Origin: Alphaproteobacteria bacterium
GTDB taxonomy: Bacteria > Pseudomonadota > Alphaproteobacteria > Rhizobiales > Hyphomicrobiaceae
Reading direction: 5' to 3'
NCBI GenBank assembly: GCA_019137195.1
Contig: JAGVSR010000087.1
Span: forward strand, 118,724 to 182,723
Length of the DNA: 64,000 nucleotides
The notes below the pieces were generated by a model. That model made no database searches, was not told the origin of the DNA, and saw only the letters and a list, made by a program, of their open reading frames with translations. The position numbers and the translations under genes were made by a program. Below, in pieces: positions 10,236 through 19,699 of this stretch. Numbering within the stretch: the first letter of the stretch is position 1; each line of letters opens with the position of its first letter.

Positions 10236-11362
10236 ATAGCCATCGATCCCTGCTTGACCGCCTCGTCCGTCCGACAGGCGGCTGGAAACGCAAGATCGTG
10301 ACGCTCGGCCTGGGTCTCGCGATGACCGGCAGCTGGGCGGTCGCGCAGTCCGTCAAGCCCGACACGTCCCGGCTCGTGACGGGCCCGGTCGGCGTCGAGG
10401 CGCGCTCGATCGCTGCCTTCGACCACGCCGATGCGGCGCGAACGAGGTTCGGTGCCCTGGAATGGCGCGGCGGGCTCGTGCTCACCTCGCCGTCCAGCAA
10501 CTTCGGCGGCTGGTCGGGCCTCGTCCTGTCGCCCGACGGCAAGTCGCTGCTGACCGTCTCCGACGCTGGCGCCTGGATGAAGGCCGACCTGACTTACGCC
10601 AAAGGCCGCCTCGCAGGCTTGACGAACGCCAAGCTCGGTCCCCTGCGCGCCAAAGACGGCAAAGTGCTCGCTCGTCGCCGCGACCGCGACGCCGAATCGA
10701 TCGTGCTCGAAAATGGCAGTCTGGACGAAGGCAGCGTGCTCGTCGCCTTCGAGCAGAACGATCGCATTGGCCGCTTCCCCCTCACGATGAAGGGTCTCGG
10801 CGCCCCAGCGGCTTACCTCGCCATGCCCGAGGAAGCCAAGGCCATGCGTATGAACGGCTTCGAGACCGTGGCCGTTCTTGCAGGCGGCGATCACAAGGGA
10901 GCGGTCGTCGCCATTGCCGAAAACGCCAGCCGCGATGGTCGGCAGGCGGCGTGGATCTGGACCGGGGACAGGCCCGCCCGCTTCGACATCGCGGGCTCGG
11001 GCGGTTTCGAGGTGACCGACGCGAAGGGCCTGCCCGACGGCAGTCTCGTTCTTCTGGAGCGCCGCTTCCGTTGGGCCGAGGGCGTCAAGATGCGCCTCTC
11101 ACGCGTTCCGGCCGTTGCGATCAAGGCCGGCGCGGTCGCCCCGCGCGAGACGCTGCTCGCCGCCGACATGGGCCAGGAGATCGACAACATGGAAGGGCTC
11201 GCGATCTCGACCGATGCCAGGGGCGAGACGATCCTCACGTTGATCTCGGACGACAACTTCAATCGCTTCCTGCAGCGCACGGTCCTGCTGCAGTTCGCGC
11301 TTCAGCCCGTCGGGACTGCTGCCAAGCCGGACGAGACGGCGACCGCAGCCTCGGCACGGTAG
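10232..11362 (+). CDS. Esterase-like activity of phytase family protein (exported)
   Basis: 376 residues with a long N-terminal signal region (hydrophobic core [16 protein letters not shown] ending at AQS), so it is probably periplasmic. The body fits the phytase-like beta-propeller family (PF13449 type): motifs such as [12 protein letters not shown] and [12 protein letters not shown] repeat around the propeller. The substrate is unknown. It is translationally coupled to cobT by an ATGA overlap, and I recall this gene following cobT in other Hyphomicrobiales, so it may be a conserved but uncharacterised companion. Confidence 0.8.
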   Translation: MNSHRSLLDRLVRPTGGWKRKIVTLGLGLAMTGSWAVAQSVKPDTSRLVTGPVGVEARSIAAFDHADAARTRFGALEWRGGLVLTSPSSNFGGWSGLVLSPDGKSLLTVSDAGAWMKADLTYAKGRLAGLTNAKLGPLRAKDGKVLARRRDRDAESIVLENGSLDEGSVLVAFEQNDRIGRFPLTMKGLGAPAAYLAMPEEAKAMRMNGFETVAVLAGGDHKGAVVAIAENASRDGRQAAWIWTGDRPARFDIAGSGGFEVTDAKGLPDGSLVLLERRFRWAEGVKMRLSRVPAVAIKAGAVAPRETLLAADMGQEIDNMEGLAISTDARGETILTLISDDNFNRFLQRTVLLQFALQPVGTAAKPDETATAASAR

Positions 11363-11391
11363 GCAGAGCGGTACGGCGACGGTCGCGAGCC

Positions 11392-12900
11392 CTACGCGAC
11401 TGCCTTTCGCACCAGCCGCGCCGCATAGAACCCGTCGCACCCGCCCGGCACGTCGCCGCTTCCCGCCATATGGAACGGCAAGGTTCGCACGTCGCCCTCG
11501 GCCGTGATCGATTCCGTACCGACACCGAGCTCTACCGCCGTCACGGCCTTGCGCGCGAAGTCGGCGTGCGCCGACAGGAACCACGCCACCTGCGCCTCTC
11601 CTTCCTCGGGCTCGAGCGAGCACGTCGCATAAACGAGCGTGCCGCCCGGAGCGACGAGCCGCGCGGCGTTGTCGAGCAGCGCCCTCTGCAGGGGCAGAAT
11701 CTGCGCGAGATCGGAGGAGCGCTTGAGGTGCAGGATGTCGGGATGCCGCCGTATCGTGCCGCTCGCGGTGCAGGGCGCGTCGAGGAGTACGCCGTCGAAC
11801 GTTCGCCCCGGAGACCACGTCGCAGCATCCGCTGCGATGCAGTCAGCTCCGAGCCCTAGCCGCGTAAGGTTCTCCCGCAAGCGCTTGAGCCGCTCTGGCT
11901 TGACGTCGACCGCCGTCACCTGCGCGCCGCGCGCCGCGAGCTCGGCCGTCTTGCCACCGGGCGCCGCGCAGAGGTCCAGGATGCGCTGTCCCGCGACATC
12001 GCCGAGAAGTCGCGCGGGAAGTGCGGCCGCCGCATCCTGCACCCACCAGGCGCCCTCGCTGAAGCCTTGCAGCTCACTGACGGGACCATGCATGGCAAGC
12101 CGCACCGAGCCAGTCGGCAGCAGCATGCCGCCGAGCTTGTTGGCCCAGCCTTCGGGGTCCGCTTTCACTGAAAGGTCGAGCTGAGCTTCGCTCAGAGACG
12201 CCGCCGCGATGCGCCGTGCCGTATCGGCGCCGTAGGCGCGGGTCCACCGCTCCATCATCCACACTGGCGTGTTGACGGCAATCGCGTCCAGCGCCGAGAG
12301 CCGCGCCTTGCCTTCACCCGCGACCTTGCGCAGCACGGCGTTGGTGAGGCCCTTCAAGTGCGCGCCCTTGGGATCTTGGCCCGCCTGGTCGACCGCGAGG
12401 CTGATGGCGGCGTGCGGCGGCGTCGCGAGGATCAGGAGCTGCGCGGCGCCGACGAGCAGAATGTAGGGCACGCGCCCGCTCTTCGACGCCGCGAGTGGCT
12501 TCGACAGAAAGGAGCCCAGCACCTCCGTCAGCTCGCCGTAACGGCGGAGCACAGTTGTGGCGAGGAGCCGCGCCAGGGCGCGGTCGCGGGGCTGGAGGGT
12601 CTGGAAGCGCGGGCTCGCGAACGACTGCGCGGCCGCCTCGTCGAGTGCGAGGTGCTTGTCGAGCACAAGCATCAGGATCTCGACCGCGAGCTCCCGCGCC
12701 TCGAGACCCGGCGGCTGCTTGCGCGCCGGAGCCTTGGGCTTTCCGGCGCGCCGGGAGACCAGGTCCGCTTTGGGCGAAGCCCCACCCTTGGGCTGTCCCA
12801 TACGCGCCTTTGCTTGTTGCGACTTGTCGTTGTTCACGCCTGCTCCGCGTCTCGTCTTGCCGGTTACCGCGGGATAAGGCGCCTTTGGCTCGAACGCCAC
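11392..12900 (-). CDS. rsmB: 16S rRNA m5C967 methyltransferase RsmB
   Basis: SAM-dependent RNA methyltransferase, 502 residues. The N-terminal half is a NusB-like RNA-binding domain (from about residue 65). The C-terminal half is a Rossmann methyltransferase with SAM motif I (DLCAAPGGKT), motif IV cysteine C377 (DAPCTASG) and the catalytic motif VI cysteine C427 (ATCSLEPEEG). The start is GTG at 12900; the Lys/Pro-rich N-terminal 60 residues look disordered, and a later start such as MGQPKGG is possible. It is convergent with the phytase-like gene and follows htpX. Confidence 0.92.
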   Translation of the reverse strand: MAFEPKAPYPAVTGKTRRGAGVNNDKSQQAKARMGQPKGGASPKADLVSRRAGKPKAPARKQPPGLEARELAVEILMLVLDKHLALDEAAAQSFASPRFQTLQPRDRALARLLATTVLRRYGELTEVLGSFLSKPLAASKSGRVPYILLVGAAQLLILATPPHAAISLAVDQAGQDPKGAHLKGLTNAVLRKVAGEGKARLSALDAIAVNTPVWMMERWTRAYGADTARRIAAASLSEAQLDLSVKADPEGWANKLGGMLLPTGSVRLAMHGPVSELQGFSEGAWWVQDAAAALPARLLGDVAGQRILDLCAAPGGKTAELAARGAQVTAVDVKPERLKRLRENLTRLGLGADCIAADAATWSPGRTFDGVLLDAPCTASGTIRRHPDILHLKRSSDLAQILPLQRALLDNAARLVAPGGTLVYATCSLEPEEGEAQVAWFLSAHADFARKAVTAVELGVGTESITAEGDVRTLPFHMAGSGDVPGGCDGFYAARLVRKAVA

Positions 12901-12996
12901 AGGAATTGCCGGTGGCGGTCGAAATGCGCGACCGAGGAACGGGGGAACGGCCTCACGGGCGTCCCTGACGAGGGTCTGCTTCGAGGGGGGGCTGCT

Positions 12997-13992
12997 TTAC
13001 CCCCACGGCCCGCGCGGGCGACGGCTCTCCCTCGCGGCCGCCGACCACGGACCTGCAGGGCCGGCAGCATCGTCGCTAGCAAGCGTCGGACCGGCACCGA
13101 GGTCGTCGAAGCTGGCAGTGCCGCCGAGCTGGCCCATTTCGCGAGCGAGCTCCTCGAGTGCCGCGATGCGGTTCTCCGTCGAGGGATGGGTCGAGAACCA
13201 GTTGTCGACGCCGCGCCCCGAGAGCGGATTTACGATGCACATGTGAGCGGCAGCCGGCACCGCCTCCGCGTCCGGGTTAGGGATACGCTTGGCAGCGTTC
13301 GAGATCTTGGCCAGCGCCGACGCCAGCCAGCGCGGATTGCCGGCGATCATGGCACCCATACGGTCGGCCTGGTACTCGCGCGAGCGGCTGATAGCCATTT
13401 GCACGAGGCCTGCTGCCATCGGTGCCACGATCATGGCCGCCAGCGCGCCGAGGAAACCGACGCCGCCGCCGCGTTCGTCGCGGTTGCCGCCGCCGAACAG
13501 CATGCCGAACTGCATCCATTGCGCGAGCATGGAGATGGCTCCGCCGATGGTAGCGGCGACCGCCATGGTCAGCGTATCCCGGTTCTTGATGTGAGCGAGC
13601 TCGTGCGCGACGACGCCCGCCACTTCCTCGCGGCTAAGGGTATCGAGCAGGCCGGTCGACACCGCGACCGCGGCACGCTCCGGGCTGCGGCCGGTCGCAA
13701 AGGCGTTCGGCTGGGGCGAGTGCATAATGTAGACGCGCGGCATTGGCAGCTCGGCCCGCCGTGCCAGCTCGCGCACCAGGGCGAACAGGTCGGGAGCAGA
13801 CCCTTGGTCGATCTCCTGCGCCTTGAACATGGCGAGCACCATGGTGTCGGACTTCCACAGCGACAGGAGGTTCATGACGAGCGCGACAGCGAACGCGATC
13901 ACCATCCCCTGTGTGCCGCCGATGACGTTGCCCATGGCGACGAAAATGGCCGTCAGCGCAACGAGCAGCAGCGCGGTGCGGGTGTAGTTCAT
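12997..13992 (-). CDS. htpX: Zinc metalloprotease HtpX
   Basis: Inner-membrane protease that removes misfolded membrane proteins. The product has 331 residues: two N-terminal hydrophobic helices, the catalytic zinc motif HELAH (H130, E131, H134) followed by IKNRD, further hydrophobic segments, and the third-ligand region SREYQADR. Length and order fit the family. I start at the ATG at 13992 (NYTRTALLL); an ATG at 13998 would add two residues. It is upstream of and collinear with rsmB, and divergent from the DUF1674 gene. Confidence 0.94.
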   Translation of the reverse strand: MNYTRTALLLVALTAIFVAMGNVIGGTQGMVIAFAVALVMNLLSLWKSDTMVLAMFKAQEIDQGSAPDLFALVRELARRAELPMPRVYIMHSPQPNAFATGRSPERAAVAVSTGLLDTLSREEVAGVVAHELAHIKNRDTLTMAVAATIGGAISMLAQWMQFGMLFGGGNRDERGGGVGFLGALAAMIVAPMAAGLVQMAISRSREYQADRMGAMIAGNPRWLASALAKISNAAKRIPNPDAEAVPAAAHMCIVNPLSGRGVDNWFSTHPSTENRIAALEELAREMGQLGGTASFDDLGAGPTLASDDAAGPAGPWSAAARESRRPRGPWG

Positions 13993-14148
13993 CGGCATCG
14001 AGGGCGTCTCCGGATGTCCTTGACCTTGAACGCGTGACAAACCGCCGGCTGGCATTGCCGCCAGCCTCGGACGCGCTGATATATGGGATACGGTAGGTTA
14101 AACCACCAGCCCCCTGATCGCCAGCAGGCGGTGACACAGAGGAATGCC

Positions 14149-14343
14149 ATGACGGATCAAGCCTCTGAGCCCAGCCCCCCCCTGACGCCGGCCGCCGAGC
14201 GCGCGCTTGCAGAGGCTGAGGCCCGCCGCAGGGCTCGCGACGCCGAAGCGCGACCCGTCCCGCCCGAGACAGGCGGCCGCAAGGGTCCCGATCCGGCCCG
14301 CTACGGCGACTGGGAGAAGAACGGCATCGCGTCTGACTTCTGA
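14149..14343 (+). CDS. DUF1674 protein, succinate dehydrogenase assembly factor 4-like
   Basis: 64-residue basic protein ending in the signature GRKGPDPARYGDWEKNGIAS-DF that defines DUF1674/SDHAF4. In mitochondria SDHAF4 helps assemble flavinated SdhA; the bacterial role is inferred by homology. AGAGGA precedes the ATG at the right distance. It is divergent from htpX across about 155 bases, and I recall this pairing in related genomes. Confidence 0.88.
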   Translation: MTDQASEPSPPLTPAAERALAEAEARRRARDAEARPVPPETGGRKGPDPARYGDWEKNGIASDF

Positions 14344-14663
14344 GATCGTTCTGCCCTCGGGACGGGACGGATCATGTGAACGCAGGCGTGCCGGCGTGAC
14401 CCAATTTGGGGCGACCGCTCCGCGGCTGCACCATTTCCGGACTAGTAAACGAGGTCCTGAACGTTCCGTTCACCAAAGCGCGTTGCCGGTCATCAACCGG
14501 TTAACGACCCACCGCCCGTGTTCCGGCAATCCGCGCGGCGGGGGTAACGGATTTTCAACCACGAAGGAGCTTGGCGGCCCTCAAGACGGCCCTCGTCGGC
14601 CGATCGGACCCGCCTTTGCAGATCACTCCGCAGCAAGTGCCGCTGTTTCAAGGAGAGACAACG
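14344..14663. other. Intergenic region before the TadG-like gene
   Basis: 320 bases without a convincing ORF, tRNA or repeat. It should hold the promoter of the following gene, since a strong ribosome site (AAGGAG, 14651-14656) stands just before the ATG at 14664. It contains AACCGGTTAA at 14498-14507, but nothing I can assign to a factor. Confidence 0.4.
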
Positions 14664-15875
14664 ATGTTCGCCCGCCTCACCACTCTGAGCCGCTCCATCG
14701 CCGGCGACGAGCGCGGAACCGTCGCCATGATCTTCGCCTTGATGGCAATGGTACTGCTGATGTCCATGGGGCTCGCCATCGACTACGGCCGCACCTATCA
14801 CGCCAAGAGCAAGATCATGGCAGCTGCCGACGGTGCCGCGCTCGCTGCCGGACGCGCCATGCTCGATGGCCGGCTCTCCGACGCCGACGTTCAGGAGCTC
14901 GGCCGCAAGTTCTTCGACGAGAACGTCAAGTCGTCGGGCAACAGCTTCGCCAACATCTCCGACGTCCGGTTCAGTCTCGATCGCCGGGCGGGTTCGGTCA
15001 CCGTCGACATCAGGGGCGACGTGCCGATGCTCATCACCCGCGTCGACGGCTTTGAGAGGATCAATCTCGGAGTCAGCTCTGCCGTTCTCTCGGACCAGCG
15101 CGACATCGAGCTCGGCATGGCCCTCGACGTGACCGGCTCCATGTCGGGCTCCAAGATCGTCGACCTCCGCAACGCCGCCAAGGACCTCATCGACATCCTG
15201 CTGCCGTCTGGCGGCAGCAATAACAAGGTCCGCATCGGCATTGCGCCCTACTCCGCGAGCGTCAACGCTGGCTCCTACGCCCGCTTTGCCACCAACAACG
15301 CATCCAGCAACGGCTGCGTCCACGAGCGCGGCGGCGCAGAGGCCTTCACCGACGCAGTTCCCGCCAGTGGCGCCTGGCTCGGCTGGAAGTCGACGCTCTA
15401 CTGCCCGACCGCGTCCGTGATCCCGCTCACCAACGATGCCAACGCGTTGAAGACGGTGGTCGGCAACCTCACCGCCGGCGGCAGCACGGCTGGCCACATC
15501 GGCGCAGCATGGGCCGATTACCTCATCTCTCCGAACTGGCGCTCGGTGTGGCCGTCGTCGAGCGAGCCGGTGGCCTACCGCGATGGCCGGACCATCAAGG
15601 CGGTTGTGCTTATGACCGACGGCGAGTTCAACACCTGGTACGTCGGCATCAATGGCGACTCCGCCGTACAGGCCCGCGCCCTTTGCTCCAACATGAAGAG
15701 CAACGACGTGGTGATCTATAGCATCGCCTTCATGTCGCCCCCGGACGCTCAGAGCCTGCTCAGGTCCTGTGCCTCCACGGCCGATCACTATTTCAATGCC
15801 TCGAACGGCAACGAGCTGCGCGCTGCCTTCGTCGAGATCGCTCAGCATCTGAACAACCTGCGCCTCGCCGACTAG
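14664..15875 (+). CDS. TadG-like pilus assembly protein with vWA domain
   Basis: 403 residues. The N-terminus has a Flp/TadE-like membrane segment (ERGTVAMIFALMAMVLLMSMG, about 19-38). The rest should be periplasmic and includes a von Willebrand A domain with MIDAS D155-x-T-x-S (DVTGSMSG) and the later acidic strand MTDGEFN. This is the TadG layout of tight-adherence pili, though no other tad, cpa or flp gene is nearby, so this is an orphan copy. It has a strong AAGGAG ribosome site and is followed by a clear terminator, so it is its own transcription unit. Confidence 0.82.
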   Translation: MFARLTTLSRSIAGDERGTVAMIFALMAMVLLMSMGLAIDYGRTYHAKSKIMAAADGAALAAGRAMLDGRLSDADVQELGRKFFDENVKSSGNSFANISDVRFSLDRRAGSVTVDIRGDVPMLITRVDGFERINLGVSSAVLSDQRDIELGMALDVTGSMSGSKIVDLRNAAKDLIDILLPSGGSNNKVRIGIAPYSASVNAGSYARFATNNASSNGCVHERGGAEAFTDAVPASGAWLGWKSTLYCPTASVIPLTNDANALKTVVGNLTAGGSTAGHIGAAWADYLISPNWRSVWPSSSEPVAYRDGRTIKAVVLMTDGEFNTWYVGINGDSAVQARALCSNMKSNDVVIYSIAFMSPPDAQSLLRSCASTADHYFNASNGNELRAAFVEIAQHLNNLRLAD

Positions 15876-15898
15876 AGGCCACGGCCGCAACGAGGGGC

Positions 15899-15931
15899 AA
15901 AGGCCGGCTTGCGCCGGCCTTTCGCATTTTT
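15899..15931 (+). terminator. Rho-independent terminator of the TadG-like gene
   Basis: Perfect 10-bp stem AAAGGCCGGC / GCCGGCCTTT with a TTGC loop, followed within four bases by a run of five T. It sits 24 bases after the stop codon. Confidence 0.9.
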
Positions 15932-16005
15932 CCTGCCGTCCGGCCTGTTTGTCCGGTTCCGCGTTGTCCTGTACTGTCCGCCGGGCAAGCGGCAGGAGCA
16001 GGGAT

Positions 16006-16716
16006 ATGCGCAGGCTGGCCACTACGATCAAGCTCATCGTCCTGGTGTTTCTCATCGCCGCCGCAGCAGCCGGCTCTTTCTGGCTCGGGCTCGTGCCGCA
16101 GCGCTACAGTCCCTTCGCGCCGATCTCGTTCGAGACGGACCCGGGCTTCTTCGTCGACGCCAAGCTCGCCGTCCTCCGTCGCGACGCCGGCCTTTGTCAG
16201 GCCGCCCTGAAGGAACCCCACATCGACGCCGCTGCCGTTCCCGACGTGCCGGTCAAGAACGGCTGCGGGCTCGTCAACGGTGTCAAGTTCTCGACCGCGG
16301 GCGGGGTGAAGATCGGCGTCGACAAGCTCACCTGCGAGATGGCGGCAGCTCTGACGCTCTGGATCGAGCACGACGTGCAGCCCGCTGCCGTGGCCGCCTT
16401 TGGCAAGCGCGTCGCAGCGATCGAGGACCTCGGCACCTACGACTGCCGCAACATCGTCGGCTCGCGGTTCTTCGCCAACCGCCGCAGCCAGCATGCCACC
16501 GCAAACGCCATCGATCTGGCCGCCTTCACCCTCGAGGACGGCCACAAGATCAGCATCCTCAAGGACTGGAGCGGCAGTGGCCCGGAGGCAGACTTTCTGC
16601 ACGCCATTCACGCCAAGTCTTGCCGTTACTTCCGGGCAGCGTTGGGCCCTCGCTACAACGTGGCCCACAAGAACCACTTTCACTTCGACCGTGGCCTCGG
16701 CTGGGTGTGCCGCTAG
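16006..16716 (+). CDS. Extensin family protein (ExlC-type, peptidase M15-like)
   Basis: 236 residues with one N-terminal membrane helix (LIVLVFLIAAAAAGSFWLG), so it is anchored in the inner membrane facing the periplasm. The C-terminal domain carries the bacterial extensin-like pattern: SQHATANAIDLAAF in the middle and HFHFDRG near the end, the latter resembling metal-binding His of M15 D,D-peptidases. This suggests a peptidoglycan role that is not demonstrated for the family as a whole. AGGAGCAGGG precedes the ATG at 16006. Confidence 0.87.
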   Translation: MRRLATTIKLIVLVFLIAAAAAGSFWLGLVPQRYSPFAPISFETDPGFFVDAKLAVLRRDAGLCQAALKEPHIDAAAVPDVPVKNGCGLVNGVKFSTAGGVKIGVDKLTCEMAAALTLWIEHDVQPAAVAAFGKRVAAIEDLGTYDCRNIVGSRFFANRRSQHATANAIDLAAFTLEDGHKISILKDWSGSGPEADFLHAIHAKSCRYFRAALGPRYNVAHKNHFHFDRGLGWVCR

Positions 16717-16910
16717 ACGCCGGCCGGCAAGCCTAGCGTGAAGACGCCCCAAGCGCGTGATGGTCGTCGGCCGAAGTGCAGCGCGGGTCTTGGGCGGTTG
16801 AGCCGTCTCATGGGGCACCCTTCCGAGCCGTCTGCCGGGATCGAGCCCACCCATGACACGCCGGCCCGATCGACCTACTGTGGTCTCCGTCGATTCGTGA
16901 GGAAGATGCG

Positions 16911-18116
16911 ATGCAACGACCCCGGCGGGCCGGACCGCTACTCCCACCCCCCTTCGAGACCGTGCGCCTGTCGTGGGGTCGCCCCGAGGTTCGTGCGGTG
17001 GTCTACCAGTCGCTCGCCGTGCTGGCACTGATCGTCGTTGGCTGGGAGATCGCAGACAACGTCGCCGCCAACCTGAGGAAGCAGAACGTTGCCTCTGGCT
17101 TCGCCTTCCTCGACCGCACGGCTGGCTTCGACATCTCGCAGAAGCTCCTCGCCTACGAGGCGACCTCGACCTTCAGACGCGCCTTCGAGGTCGGGCTCGT
17201 GAATACGCTCGTGGTCGCGCTTCTCGGAATTGCGCTCGCGACCGTCGTCGGCTTCCTGCTGGGCTTAGGCCGCCTGTCCTCGAACTGGCTCATCGCCAGG
17301 CTCTCGCTCGCCTACGTCGAGATCGTGCGCAACGTGCCCCTTCTGTTGCAGCTCCTGTTCTGGTACTTCGCCGCGCTGCGCGCCTTGCCGATGCCCGTCG
17401 ACAGCATCGCGCTGAGCTTCGGCGGCTACCTCAACCGCCGCGGCCTCTACCTGCCGGCACCGGTTGGCGCCGCGGCCCTCGAGACCATTTGCGTCGCGAC
17501 CTTTGCCGCAGTCGCGATGGCTGCCTTGCTCGTTCATCTCGCGCGCCGGCAACGGCAGCAAACCGGGCAATCCTTTGCCGCTGGACCGATCGGCCTTGCG
17601 CTCGTCGTGCTGTTGCCGGTCGCAGCCTATGTCTGGAGCGGCGTTCCGCTCGCCTGGGATTATCCCGCGCTCGGACGCTACAACGTCGAGGGCGGTATGG
17701 TGATCCTCCCCGAGGCGGCCGCGCTCGTCGTCGGGCTCACGGTCTATACCGCTGCCTTCATAGCCGAGATCGTGCGTGCCGGTATCCTCGGCGTACCGCG
17801 CGGCCAGCGCGAGGCCGCCGCCGCCCTCGGCCTCTCGAAGGCGCAGGCGCTGCACCTCGTCGTCGTACCGCAGGCCTTGCGCATCATCGTTCCGCCGCTG
17901 ACCAACCAGTACTTGAACCTTACCAAGAACTCCTCGCTCGCGGTCGCCATCGGCTATCCTGACCTCGTCTCGGTCTTTGCCGGTACGGTCTTGAACCTTA
18001 CCAACCAGGCCGTCGAGGTGATCCTCGTCACCATGGCGGGCTATCTGTTCCTCAGCCTCACGATCTCGCTCGCCATGAACCTGCTGAACGCGCGCCTTGC
18101 GCCGGTGGGGAGGTAG
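16911..18116 (+). CDS. Amino-acid ABC transporter permease, AapQ-like
   Basis: Inner-membrane permease of the polar amino acid (HAAT) uptake class, 401 residues with about eight hydrophobic segments. The EAA loop that contacts the ATPase is EIVRAGILGVPRGQREAAAALGLS-like in the C-terminal third. Length and the N-terminal IADNVAANL...SGFAFLDR region match AapQ of the general L-amino acid transporter. In rhizobia the operon is aapJ-Q-M-P; here no binding protein (aapJ) lies upstream and no ATPase (aapP) follows aapM. The pair must borrow these components or be a second copy. Confidence 0.85.
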   Translation: MQRPRRAGPLLPPPFETVRLSWGRPEVRAVVYQSLAVLALIVVGWEIADNVAANLRKQNVASGFAFLDRTAGFDISQKLLAYEATSTFRRAFEVGLVNTLVVALLGIALATVVGFLLGLGRLSSNWLIARLSLAYVEIVRNVPLLLQLLFWYFAALRALPMPVDSIALSFGGYLNRRGLYLPAPVGAAALETICVATFAAVAMAALLVHLARRQRQQTGQSFAAGPIGLALVVLLPVAAYVWSGVPLAWDYPALGRYNVEGGMVILPEAAALVVGLTVYTAAFIAEIVRAGILGVPRGQREAAAALGLSKAQALHLVVVPQALRIIVPPLTNQYLNLTKNSSLAVAIGYPDLVSVFAGTVLNLTNQAVEVILVTMAGYLFLSLTISLAMNLLNARLAPVGR

Positions 18117-18507
18117 GATGATGTCGGAAATCGGCAGCGTGCGCCTCGCTGAGGCTGCTCCTCCCCCGCCGCACGGGGGTGCGGAAAGCGACCGCGACGT
18201 CCAGCTTCTTGGACGTGTACTCGATCCGGATGGTCCATCGACGAGCCAAGAGCATTTGAGGGCCAGGAGAAGCGTGCCGGGAGATGCCCTGGCATCGGTT
18301 AAGCGCTTCGACGGCGCCGTCGGGCGTTCTCGGCTCTCCGGCGCCGGTGGCGCGGTGATTTTGGCCCAGGGGCGCGTCGCAAGGTCCTGTGAGCCGAATA
18401 GATTTGCAGCGTCCTTGCGTCTGCCAGGCCGCCAAAATCCCTCGCGTCGATGTGCCATCCGAATTGAGTGCAGGGCCTAGGGAACGAAGTGATGCACGGA
18501 GGCGCCA
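18117..18507. other. Unexplained segment between the two Aap permease genes
   Basis: 391 bases where aap operons normally have almost no gap. Right after aapQ, at 18118, an ATG opens a frame whose first residues (MMSEIGSVRLAEAAPPPP) look like a normal AapM N-terminus. The frame then continues as non-homologous, Arg/Ser-rich sequence to a stop at 18480. AapM similarity resumes only in the next ORF (18508). The simplest reading is an insertion of about 330 bases into the 5' end of aapM. I see no flanking inverted repeats or transposase remnant. Confidence 0.4.
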
Positions 18508-19614
18508 ATGCTTGACCTTTCGGGCGCAACCTCGCTCGAGACGGCTCTCCGCCGGTCGCTCGAGTGGCTGCGAGCCAATCTGTTCTCGTCCAGGAGCAAT
18601 GGCCTGCTCACGGTCGTAGGCTTGTGGCTCGTGTGGGAGATCGTCGCCGGCTTTGTCGACTGGGCGATTGTGCGCGCCGTTTGGAACGGCGAGGACGGCC
18701 GAGCCTGTGCCGCGCCGGGTAGCGGAGCGTGTTGGCCGTTCATCAAAGCCAAGATGGGTCTCTTTATGTACGGCCGCTATCCCGACGCCGAGCGCTGGCG
18801 GGTGAACCTCACCTACGCTCTCGCGCTCGCCGGCCTCGTGCCGCTCATGATCCCCCGTGTCCCTGGCAAGCTGTGGCTCACGCTCTACATGCTGGTTGCC
18901 TTCCCAGTACTCGCCTTCGTGCTGCTCACGGGCGGCGTGCTCGGGCTCCCGCACGTCAAGACCGCGAGCTGGGGCGGTCTGCTCGTCACGCTCGTGGTCG
19001 CGAGCGTTGGCATTGCGGGCTCGTTTCCGCTCGGCATCCTGCTCGCTCTCGGGCGTCAGTCCGCGCTCCCCATCGTGCGCTGGCTCTCGATCGGCTTCAT
19101 CGAGGTCGTGCGCGGCGTGCCGCTCATCACCGTGCTGTTCATGGCTTCCGTGATGCTGCCGCTGTTCCTGCCGCCCGACGTCACCATCGACAAGCTCTTG
19201 CGCGCCCTGGTCGGCGTCGCGCTGTTCTCGGCCGCATATCTCGCCGAGGTCATCCGCGGCGGCCTGCAGGCCATCCCGCGCGGCCAGTATGAGGCGGCGG
19301 ACGCGCTCGGACTGTCCTACTGGGAGAAGATGGGACTCGTCGTGCTGCCGCAGGCGCTCCGCCTCGTCATCCCCGGTATCGTCAATTCGTTCATATCGCT
19401 CTTCAAGGATACGAGCCTCGTGCTCATCATCGGTCTCTTCGACCTGCTCGGCATCGTGCAGCAGTCGATCCAGTCGGATTCGACGTGGTTTTCGCCGGAG
19501 ACCGCGGCCACCGGCTATGTGTTCGCTGGTGCCATCTTCTGGATATTCTGCTTCGCCATGAGCCGCTACTCCGCCCTCATCGAGCGCCAGCTTGCCGGGA
19601 GCGAACGGCGCTAG
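18508..19614 (+). CDS. Amino-acid ABC transporter permease, AapM-like
   Basis: Second permease of the heteromeric amino-acid channel, 368 residues with the EAA motif [28 protein letters not shown] and the conserved [14 protein letters not shown] region near the C-terminus. The recognisable AapM start ([10 protein letters not shown]) is at residues 19-28. A GGAGG ribosome site seven bases before the ATG at 18508 makes this start usable even though an AapM-like leader also occurs 390 bases upstream. A hairpin terminator follows the gene. The function as a transporter depends on an ATPase and a binding protein that are not in the window. Confidence 0.82.
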   Translation: MLDLSGATSLETALRRSLEWLRANLFSSRSNGLLTVVGLWLVWEIVAGFVDWAIVRAVWNGEDGRACAAPGSGACWPFIKAKMGLFMYGRYPDAERWRVNLTYALALAGLVPLMIPRVPGKLWLTLYMLVAFPVLAFVLLTGGVLGLPHVKTASWGGLLVTLVVASVGIAGSFPLGILLALGRQSALPIVRWLSIGFIEVVRGVPLITVLFMASVMLPLFLPPDVTIDKLLRALVGVALFSAAYLAEVIRGGLQAIPRGQYEAADALGLSYWEKMGLVVLPQALRLVIPGIVNSFISLFKDTSLVLIIGLFDLLGIVQQSIQSDSTWFSPETAATGYVFAGAIFWIFCFAMSRYSALIERQLAGSERR

Positions 19615-19667
19615 CTGCGAATGCCCGGGCCATCCACTATCCGCGTCGCATCGTGAGGCAAAGCGCG

Positions 19668-19689
19668 ACGCCCGCCGGAAGGCGGGCGT
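19668..19689. terminator. Hairpin between convergent aapM and purH
   Basis: Perfect 9-bp stem ACGCCCGCC / GGCGGGCGT with a GGAA loop, located between the stops of two converging genes, so it may serve both. There is no strong T run on either side. Confidence 0.6.
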
Positions 19690-19699
19690 ACGGCGCCTG

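Noticed and set aside
12358..14037. Long plus-strand ORF (559 codons) opposite rsmB and htpX
   Set aside because: Antisense shadow caused by high G+C; its protein is Arg/Ala-rich without any domain, while the minus strand holds two complete known enzymes.
14493..16055. 520-codon minus-strand ORF opposite the TadG-like gene
   Set aside because: It covers a gene with a full vWA domain, a strong ribosome site and a terminator. The antisense product has no recognisable features.
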